Positions 58,737 to 64,000 of a stretch of DNA of 64,000 nucleotides are shown here, in pieces. Source of the stretch: WLJO01 sp945889085 (GTDB lineage: Bacteria; Actinomycetota; Acidimicrobiia; Acidimicrobiales; Ilumatobacteraceae); contig CAMDBM010000008.1 of NCBI GenBank assembly GCA_945889085.1, positions 4,971 to 68,970 of the forward strand. Reading direction: 5' to 3'. Made by a program: the position numbers and the translations under genes. Under the pieces are notes generated by a model. It did no database searches. It was not told where the DNA came from and saw only the letters and a list, made by a program, of their open reading frames with translations. Numbering within the stretch: the first letter of the stretch is position 1; each line of letters opens with the position of its first letter.

Positions 58737-59744
58737 ATGGCGATCCACGTGGCGGTCATTGGGGCGGGTTCCTGGGGCACCACCGTCGCCGCGCTTGCCA
58801 CCGGTAACACGCCCACGGTCCTCTGGGTCCGCCGGCCAGAACTGGCCGACGAGATCAACCGTCACCACACGAACCGTGACTATCTTGCCGGTCACCGGCT
58901 GCCCGAGGCACTGCGCGCCACGTCGGATATCGAGCAGGCGGTCAGCGGGGCGGACGTGATTGTGATGGCAGTGCCCTCGCATGGCTTCCGGGCCGTGCTC
59001 CGGGAGGCCGCACCGTTCGTCCGTCCGTGGGTCCCGGTGGTGTCGCTCACCAAGGGTCTGGAGGAGTCCACGCTCAAGCGCATGAGTGAGGTGGTCCACG
59101 AGGAACTCCCCGGGCACCCGGTGGCCGTGCTTACCGGCCCGAACCTCGCTCAGGAGATCCTTGCGGGGCAACCGGCAGCGAGTGTTGTCGGTGTCGGTGA
59201 CGAGGTGATCGGCCTCGAGCTCCAGCGGATCTTCGCCACGATGCGGCTCCGCGTGTACACCAACCCCGACATGGTGGGTTGCGAGGTGGCGGGTGTGGTG
59301 AAGAACGTGATCGCGATCGCGTCCGGGATGACAGAGGGTATGGGTTTCGGCGACAACACCCGGGCGACGCTGATTACGCGGGGCCTTGCCGAGATGACGC
59401 GGCTGGGGGTTGCGCTCGGTGGGAACCCGATGACGTTCGCGGGCCTCGCCGGTATGGGCGACCTCATCGCTACCTGCTCGTCGCGGCAGAGCCGCAACAA
59501 CTCCGTCGGGATCGAGCTCGGCCGGGGCCGGTCGATCGAGCACATCCTCGCGGACATGAAGATGGTCGCCGAGGGTGTGAAGAGTTCGTCGTCGGTGGTT
59601 GCGCTCGCCGCGCGACACGGTGTGGAGATGCCGATCTGCGAACAGATCACGGCGGTGTGCCATCGGGGCAAGACTGCAGCCGAGGGCCTCAGCGCCCTCA
59701 TGAGCCGCGAGAGCAAGAGCGAACTCGCCGGATTGGACGATTGA
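58737..59744 (+). CDS. gpsA: Glycerol-3-phosphate dehydrogenase [NAD(P)+]
   Basis: A 335-residue GpsA. The cofactor loop is VAVIGAGSWGTTVAALA, and LTKGLEESTLKRMSEV follows. GPNLAQEILAGQPAASVVG, CEVAGVVKNVIAIASGMTEGMGFGDNTRATLITRGLAEM and GLAGMGDLIATCSSRQSRNNSVG are the substrate blocks. It makes sn-glycerol-3-phosphate for phospholipids. It is divergent from cofC, with starts that nearly touch. Its stop overlaps the next ATG by one base. Confidence 0.96.
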   Translation: MAIHVAVIGAGSWGTTVAALATGNTPTVLWVRRPELADEINRHHTNRDYLAGHRLPEALRATSDIEQAVSGADVIVMAVPSHGFRAVLREAAPFVRPWVPVVSLTKGLEESTLKRMSEVVHEELPGHPVAVLTGPNLAQEILAGQPAASVVGVGDEVIGLELQRIFATMRLRVYTNPDMVGCEVAGVVKNVIAIASGMTEGMGFGDNTRATLITRGLAEMTRLGVALGGNPMTFAGLAGMGDLIATCSSRQSRNNSVGIELGRGRSIEHILADMKMVAEGVKSSSSVVALAARHGVEMPICEQITAVCHRGKTAAEGLSALMSRESKSELAGLDD

Positions 59745-60946
59745 TGGGGCAGCGGGTGGAGGACCTCGAGGGCGGGTCGACGACGATCGGGGTGCTCGGC
59801 GGCCACTGGCGGGCCGAGGTCGACGCTCGCGGTCGCATCGTCACCTGGGAGGGGTCCGCGCTCGACTGGTGGATTGCGGCGGAGGACCGTTGGCACGATC
59901 CCCGGCACGAGCTCACGGTGAGGCAACAGTGCGTCGACGGCACGCCCGTGCTCGAGACGCGCGTGCGTGTCCCCGGTGGCGATGTGGTTCAGCGGGTGTA
60001 CGCCGTTGCCGACGCCGGGGGCGTCACCATGATCGAGGTGGAGAACGACTCGCCGGCCCCCGTGGCGGTGGTGTTCTCCCACGGCAGGCTGCTCACCCAG
60101 CGACCTCCGGCAACCGTCCCCATCGAGGGCATCGAGGTTCCCGCAGGTGCCGTGTCGTTCCCCATCGGTCATCACGCCACGCTGCGGGTGGGCATTCCGC
60201 ACACCGGTAACCCCGGCCCCCTGCCGGCCGAACTGGGTACGCCGCTTGCGGTGGCACGCGGATGGACGCGACTCACCGAGACCGCGTCCCGAGTCGTGCT
60301 TCCCGACGCAGCGCTCGTGGAGCGGCTCGTCAGCGTGCGCTGTCAAGTGCTCCTGAACGGCCCGGCCGACCCGGTGAGCGATGCCGTCGGTTCGCTGCTC
60401 GGGCTCACCGAACTCGTTCGAATGGGTTCCGACGCCGTAGGCCTTGTCCCCGAGGCAGTATCCGCCGCGGAGCGACTTGCACGCGCCGCCCGCACCTGCG
60501 GGCTCGACTGGGACGGTGCTGCTGCGCTCTCGGCGGTTGAACGCCTGCTGGTATCGGTCGGTGATCACCGGGCGGCAGCCGATGTCGCAGCGCTCTGGGC
60601 CCGACTCGGTGGTTCCGGGGCGCCCGTTCCGGAACACGCGCCGGACGGGATCCGGTTCGTGCCGTGGCTCGAGTACCGACTTGCCCGACCCCTCTCGAAC
60701 AACACATGCGTACTGCTGGAGGCCGGGCATCCGCAGGGCTGGCTCGGCGCGAACTGGGAAGTGCACCACCTTCCGGCTGGCCCCCGGTCTCAGGTGGGCT
60801 ACGCGGTGCGCTGGCACGGCGAGCGGCCCGCTGTGCTGTGGGAGATCACCGGCGAACCAGTCGTGCTCGTCGGCGGCTCGGCTGCGCCTTCCTGGCGGGG
60901 ATCCGGCACAAGCGGCGAGGACCTCTGGCCCGAGCCCCAGCCGTAG
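59744..60946 (+). CDS. Conserved protein of unknown function, coupled to gpsA
   Basis: A 400-residue soluble protein. The first 180 residues look like beta-sandwich (ARGRIVTWEGSALDWWIAAEDRWHDP; MIEVENDSPAPVAVVFSHGRLL); the rest has helical stretches (DAVGSLLGLTELVRMG; AAERLARAARTCGL) and then Trp-rich strands (HPQGWLGANWEVHHLPAG). It brings to mind glucosidase-like alpha-toroid proteins, but I see no catalytic signature. It starts on the gpsA stop codon and so is made with it. Its TAG lies in the first of two 18-bp repeats. Confidence 0.6.
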   Translation: MGQRVEDLEGGSTTIGVLGGHWRAEVDARGRIVTWEGSALDWWIAAEDRWHDPRHELTVRQQCVDGTPVLETRVRVPGGDVVQRVYAVADAGGVTMIEVENDSPAPVAVVFSHGRLLTQRPPATVPIEGIEVPAGAVSFPIGHHATLRVGIPHTGNPGPLPAELGTPLAVARGWTRLTETASRVVLPDAALVERLVSVRCQVLLNGPADPVSDAVGSLLGLTELVRMGSDAVGLVPEAVSAAERLARAARTCGLDWDGAAALSAVERLLVSVGDHRAAADVAALWARLGGSGAPVPEHAPDGIRFVPWLEYRLARPLSNNTCVLLEAGHPQGWLGANWEVHHLPAGPRSQVGYAVRWHGERPAVLWEITGEPVVLVGGSAAPSWRGSGTSGEDLWPEPQP

Positions 60947-60979
60947 TTCTGGTCCTAGACCTAGTTCTGGTCCTAGACC
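60944..60979. repeat. Two 18-bp tandem repeats carrying both convergent stops
   Basis: TAGTTCTGGTCCTAGACC occurs at 60944-60961 and 60962-60979. Each copy has TAG at its start (plus strand) and CTA inside (minus-strand TAG). The plus-strand gene ends in copy 1 and the minus-strand MOSC gene in copy 2. Confidence 0.95.
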
Positions 60980-61851
60980 TGGGCAACGATCCGAACGGCG
61001 TCACCAGTGTTGATCGAGCCGGTCTCGATCACCGTCGCGTACACCCGGGCCACCGGGCCTCGCACATGACTCATCCGGTTGAAGTCTCCGTCGGTGAACC
61101 ATTGCGCGTTGTGCCGGCACGGGATTGCCCAAGCAGACGCCTCGGCGAGCACCGTGCCGACCCTCAGCAGCACGCCGGGGCGCACGGTTGACCAGTCGAT
61201 GCCCGAGAGGGTGAGGTTCTCGCCGGCAGCCCCGGGGGCGATCGGGTGCCCGTCGCGAGCGAACGCGTCGATCACCTCGACGGACCAGAGACACAGCGCT
61301 TGCCACGGGCGACCGTGGTGCTGGCGTGAGCGCTGACGGTCGCCCACGATGCCACCGAGGCTCACCTCGACCCGGTCGACGGCGCTCTTGGGGACGCCGC
61401 CACCCGAAACATTGATCCGGGCAACGGTTCCCTGGCCCGAGGTACTCACTACACCCGCGCGGCGCAGCGACTCCATGGCATCGCGCATTGCGTGCCAGAG
61501 CAGCCCCAACGCCGCCACCGCTTCTGCCGAGGACTCGTTGCCCGCAAAACGTGCGGCAGCGGCCCTCCCGAGATCCGTGAGCCGCTGCCCGAGGTCGTCC
61601 GCACCCAGAACGTCCGCTTGTACTCCGTCCGCACCCAGAACGTCCGCTTGTAGTCCGTCCGCACCCAGAACGTCCGCACCCAGAACGTCCGCACCCAGAA
61701 CGTCCGCAAGGAATTGGGACAGCAGGGAGCCGTGGATGTGAGCGGCAGTGGCGTCGATGCCGGTTGTCAGGTGGTCCCACCACATCCCGAGGTTCGAGAA
61801 CGTCTTGGCGACGTCGGTTTCGGAGAAACGGTAGTGACCGAGCCGGGGCAT
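60973..61851 (-). CDS. MOSC-domain protein with pentapeptide-like insert
   Basis: A 292-residue protein. Residues 1-48 and 89-133 are helical and not recognised (KTFSNLGMWWDHLTTGIDATAAHIHGSLL). Between them, residues about 49-88 are eight units of five (ADVLG, ADGLQ, ADGVQ, ADDLG), close to the A(D/N)LxX pentapeptide pattern. The MOSC domain fills about 141-290: GGVPKSAVDRVEVSLGGIVGDRQ, GRPWQALCLWSVEVIDAF, and Cys245 in AIPCRHNAQWF, where MOSC proteins bind Mo-cofactor sulfur. It starts one base after the TetR stop, so it is likely regulated with it. Confidence 0.75.
   Translation of the reverse strand: MPRLGHYRFSETDVAKTFSNLGMWWDHLTTGIDATAAHIHGSLLSQFLADVLGADVLGADVLGADGLQADVLGADGVQADVLGADDLGQRLTDLGRAAAARFAGNESSAEAVAALGLLWHAMRDAMESLRRAGVVSTSGQGTVARINVSGGGVPKSAVDRVEVSLGGIVGDRQRSRQHHGRPWQALCLWSVEVIDAFARDGHPIAPGAAGENLTLSGIDWSTVRPGVLLRVGTVLAEASAWAIPCRHNAQWFTDGDFNRMSHVRGPVARVYATVIETGSINTGDAVRIVAQV
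61590..61709. repeat. 15-bp tandem repeats inside the MOSC gene
   Basis: Units like CGTCCGCACCCAGAA (plus-strand view) repeat about eight times, encoding the ADVLG/ADGLQ pentads on the minus strand. Units alternate between a CACCCAGAACGTCCG type and a CTTGTA(C/G)TCCGTCCG type. The array length is a multiple of 15, so changes stay in frame. Confidence 0.85.
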
Positions 61852-61852
61852 G

Positions 61853-62503
61853 TCAGCGAAGGAGGTCGCCCTTGGCGAGAGCGATCAGAGTGGCAATGGA
61901 CATCTCGTTCCAAGCGGCGCCGTTGGTGCCGAGCGGGTCCAGTTCGATCAGCACACGACCCAGCGTGAGTCCGGCGGTCCAAGCCGCGAGCGTAATGAGG
62001 TCGACGTCTGGGTGGATCCAACCGCGCCGCTGCGGCTCGGCCAGGATCCCGGCCAGCGCGCGGTTCGACGCATCCTGTGCGCTCGCCACCCGCACGGCGA
62101 GGTTGGGGCGGCCAGCCACCCCGCCGAGCACGCTGAGTCGCTGGAAGCGCAATGCCGATCGATCTGGCGAGTACGACTCGAGCGCGAGTCCGCTGACGGT
62201 CCGGTAGAAATCGTCGGCGGACTCACATCGGGCAATCCGCTCGCCGATGTCGATGTTGAAGTCCCGGATCGAGCGCAGGTAGATCTCTGCGAGCGCTTCC
62301 TCGACGAGGCCTTCACGGCTGCCGAAGAAGTGATAGAGCGATGCAAACGAGACCCCGGTTGCGTCGGAGACTTCGCGGACCCTCACCGAGGCCTCACCGC
62401 CGCGCTCGATGGCATCGATGGCCATCTGCAGCATCCGGTCCCGCGTGCCCGGGGGCAGTTCGACCCTCGGTGCGGCGCTGCTCGGGCGGGGGGTTCGTGC
62501 CAT
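61853..62503 (-). CDS. TetR-family transcriptional regulator
   Basis: A 216-residue TetR protein. The N-terminal helix-turn-helix is RDRMLQMAIDAIERGGEASVRVREVSDATGVSFASLYHFFGSREGLVEEAL. The C-terminal ligand domain ends in TLALAKG-like helices (SIATLIALAKGDLLR). ATG 62503 gives MARTPRPSSAAPRVELPPGTRD, the usual basic arm before the HTH. It is coupled to the MOSC gene. Its ligand is unknown. Confidence 0.9.
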   Translation of the reverse strand: MARTPRPSSAAPRVELPPGTRDRMLQMAIDAIERGGEASVRVREVSDATGVSFASLYHFFGSREGLVEEALAEIYLRSIRDFNIDIGERIARCESADDFYRTVSGLALESYSPDRSALRFQRLSVLGGVAGRPNLAVRVASAQDASNRALAGILAEPQRRGWIHPDVDLITLAAWTAGLTLGRVLIELDPLGTNGAAWNEMSIATLIALAKGDLLR

Positions 62504-62596
62504 GCGGCAGAGCATACGGAGCCGGGACAGCCGGTCTCCCACCCGACGCGGTCGGAGGTCCCCGGGCACTGGCCGCGGCGTCGTACGATCGTTGCC

Positions 62597-62779
62597 GTGG
62601 CTGCACCGGCGTTCGAACTCGTCTCGGAGCGGGCGATCGGTGGATTGGTCGTGCTTGCTGCAGCGAGCACGACGGGAACCTCGATCGCACGGAGGGAAGG
62701 GGCCGCCGCCGACAGGGGGATGTTCCTCGCCGGTCGGCACGTGCGACTGCTGTGGGAAGGGCGCGGGTCCGCACGGTGA
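62597..62779 (+). CDS. Possible 60-aa protein overlapping rnhB
   Basis: GTG 62597 opens a 60-codon frame (VAAPAFELVSERAIGGLVVL) with a hydrophobic middle and a basic end (GRHVRLLWEGRGSAR). It ends in GTGA, overlapping the rnhB GTG by four bases, the pattern of coupled genes. I know no family, and a longer in-frame stretch upstream runs antisense to TetR, so it could be chance. Confidence 0.3.
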   Translation: MAAPAFELVSERAIGGLVVLAAASTTGTSIARREGAAADRGMFLAGRHVRLLWEGRGSAR

Positions 62780-63474
62780 CGGCCCGAGCGGCAGCCGCGC
62801 GCCCGTCGAAGAAGGTGGCCCCCACCCGGGTGCTCGAGCGCGAACTCTGGGAGCGGGGTTTCGACACCGTCGTCGGTATCGACGAGGTGGGTCGTGGCGC
62901 CTGGGCGGGCCCCCTCGTGATCGGTGCGGCAGTGCTCCCGAGGGGCTCGCGCGTTCTCGGCGTGCGCGACTCCAAGATGCTCAGCGAGCGAGCGAGGGAG
63001 CGGATGTTCGATCGTGTCGCCAACTGGTGCGTTGCGTGGTCGGTGGGTTCGGCATCCCACGAGGAGTGCGACGATCTCGGCATGGCGGAGGCACAACGCG
63101 TGGCAACTCGGCGGGCCCTTGCGGCCCTCGCAATACAACCCGATGCAGCGATCGTGGACGGAACGTGGGACTTCGTCGGTGGGTCCGTCCCGCACGTGGA
63201 GATGCGCGTGAAAGCCGATGCCACCTGCCTCCCGGTGGCGGCCGCGTCGATTCTCGCAAAAGTCACCCGGGACCGAATCATGCGGGCGCACGCGGAGGAC
63301 TACCCCCAGTGGCACTTCGGTACCAACAAGGGCTATCCCTGCCCGCTCCACCGAACGGCACTGGGTGGGTACGGACCGTCGGCGATCCATCGGCGGAGTT
63401 GGGTGTTCATGGAGAACTACGTTCCGTGGCCCGGACTGCGCACGGTACCCGGGACGCAGCGATCGCTGTTCTGA
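62776..63474 (+). CDS. rnhB: Ribonuclease HII
   Basis: A 232-residue RNase HII from GTG 62776. The catalytic acidic residues are in GIDEVGRGAWAGPLVIGAA (Asp-Glu), with a later VDGTWDF (Asp) and VKADATCLPVAAASILAKVTRD (Asp). DSKMLSERARE is the family DSKxLS motif and QWHFGTNKGYPCPLHRTAL the C-terminal block. It removes ribonucleotides from DNA. The first 35 residues are a basic extension; a shorter start cannot be ruled out. Confidence 0.94.
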   Translation: MTARAAAARPSKKVAPTRVLERELWERGFDTVVGIDEVGRGAWAGPLVIGAAVLPRGSRVLGVRDSKMLSERARERMFDRVANWCVAWSVGSASHEECDDLGMAEAQRVATRRALAALAIQPDAAIVDGTWDFVGGSVPHVEMRVKADATCLPVAAASILAKVTRDRIMRAHAEDYPQWHFGTNKGYPCPLHRTALGGYGPSAIHRRSWVFMENYVPWPGLRTVPGTQRSLF

Positions 63475-63523
63475 GCGAAACTCTTTCGGCTCAACGTGGC
63501 AGCACCAGTAGCGTGGTGCTCCT

Positions 63524-64000
63524 GTGGACAGGCTGAACAACGAGACGCAGGCGGCGATCGCCGGACGCGAGCAGGCAGGCGGCTCGCTTGCACCGCCGTT
63601 GTGGGCGACCACGGCGTTCAGCTCGACCGACCCTGCGGAGGCGGCCTGTTCGGCAGGCTCCACCAGGCCGAGTCGTTTCTACACGCGCTACGGGAACCCG
63701 ACGATCAACGCGTTCGAGGAGGCAGTGGCAGCGCTCGAGGGAGCGGAGGCGGCCCTCGCGTTCGGGTCGGGCATGGGCGCGGTGGCGAGCACGGTGATGG
63801 CGCTGTGCTCGCAGGGCGACCACATTGTCGCCCAGCGCCAGCTCTATGGCGGCACACTCTTCTTCCTGCAGACCGTCTGCCCGAGGTTCGGGATCGACGT
63901 GACGCTGGTCGATGCGACAGAGCCGGGCGCCTTCCGCGAGGCAGTCAGGCCCGGTCGGACGATGCTCGTCCTTGCTGAGACCCCGTCCAACCCGAGGCTC
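63524..64000 (+). CDS. Cys/Met metabolism PLP enzyme, N-terminal part (cut by window)
   Basis: GTG 63524 opens 159 codons that run off the window. The sequence NNETQAAIAGREQAGGSLAPPLWATTAF, then SRFYTRYGNPTINAFEEAVAALEGAEAALAFGSGMGAVASTVMALC, then GDHIVAQRQLYGGTLFFLQ is the start of a cystathionine gamma-synthase/O-acylhomoserine sulfhydrylase/methionine gamma-lyase protein. YTRYGNPT and the Tyr-Gly-Gly (QLYGGT) positions bind PLP. The lysine and the residues that would tell the reactions apart lie beyond the end. Confidence 0.88.
   Translation, partial: MDRLNNETQAAIAGREQAGGSLAPPLWATTAFSSTDPAEAACSAGSTRPSRFYTRYGNPTINAFEEAVAALEGAEAALAFGSGMGAVASTVMALCSQGDHIVAQRQLYGGTLFFLQTVCPRFGIDVTLVDATEPGAFREAVRPGRTMLVLAETPSNPRL

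Noticed and set aside
61590..61709. CRISPR-like array
   Set aside because: Repeats are contiguous 15-bp units without spacers and lie in frame inside a coding sequence.

Overview
The window reads as chromosomal DNA of a high-GC actinobacterium, and I lean towards the class Acidimicrobiia or a close relative. The inference rests on four things: the argS-lysA-hom-thrC-rho order, pafB-pafC, F420-related genes (an FrhB-type oxidoreductase and a CofC), and tandem OmpR-type, Amt and PII nitrogen genes. Almost all of it is densely packed coding sequence. GTG starts, one-base TGATG/TGA-ATG overlaps and few intergenic gaps are common. I see no stretch over 300 bases that lacks a gene or gene remnant. 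I found one tRNA, and no rRNA, CRISPR array, prophage or intact insertion sequence.

Layout. 1-2040 is a small graveyard: a frameshifted ABC exporter ATPase fused to a truncated AbiEi antitoxin, and a frameshifted YhcG/DUF1016 nuclease. 2064-5015 holds a sulfotransferase, a small-molecule/tRNA methyltransferase and two exported proteins. 5052-13053 is the most striking region. It is a minus-strand nitrogen locus that runs from a stand-alone winged-helix regulator, through a 907-residue cation/proton antiporter fused to the UR/HD/ACT part of a GlnD-like protein, into amt-glnK, a second amt-glnK, and an FrhB-type Fe-S flavoprotein. A GlnR-type box lies before the first amt, and a terminator lies between the two amt-glnK pairs. 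13161-19949 carries acyl-CoA dehydrogenase, a beta-lactamase-fold esterase, Ogt, a DUF4015 glycosidase, an SGNH hydrolase and a GT11 glycosyltransferase. 19962-28644 is tRNA-Arg(CCG) followed by argS, lysA, an AbiEi-like gene, hom, thrC and rho. 28720-36145 contains a thioesterase, a tandem CoA-transferase, a hipBA module with an AT-rich palindromic operator, an SDR, a VOC protein and a lipoprotein.

36304-46808 is mostly branched-chain amino acid and inositol metabolism: ilvD, a PAP2/AUR1-like membrane protein convergent with inositol-1-phosphate synthase, then ilvBNC behind a recognisable leader-peptide attenuator, an alpha/beta hydrolase and pgi. 46722-55787 holds a catalytically degenerate PhoD-like protein, a 3-hydroxyacyl-CoA dehydrogenase, a stand-alone B12-binding domain, pafBC, a DEDDh exonuclease, a limonene-epoxide-hydrolase-like protein, PIN-PhoH and others. 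55937-56451 encodes HU and, as a separate gene, a Lys/Ala-rich histone-H1-like protein; in mycobacteria these two parts are one protein, HupB. The end of the window carries a TIGR03084-type protein, PIG-L, CofC, gpsA, a MOSC protein with a pentapeptide-like insert, a TetR regulator, rnhB and the start of a Cys/Met PLP enzyme.

The best candidate for an undescribed system is the antiporter-GlnD-like fusion with its wHTH partner beside the amt-glnK operon. Taken together these suggest ion or pH exchange gated by nitrogen status. A secondary theme is small tandem duplications sitting exactly at the stop codons of convergent genes.
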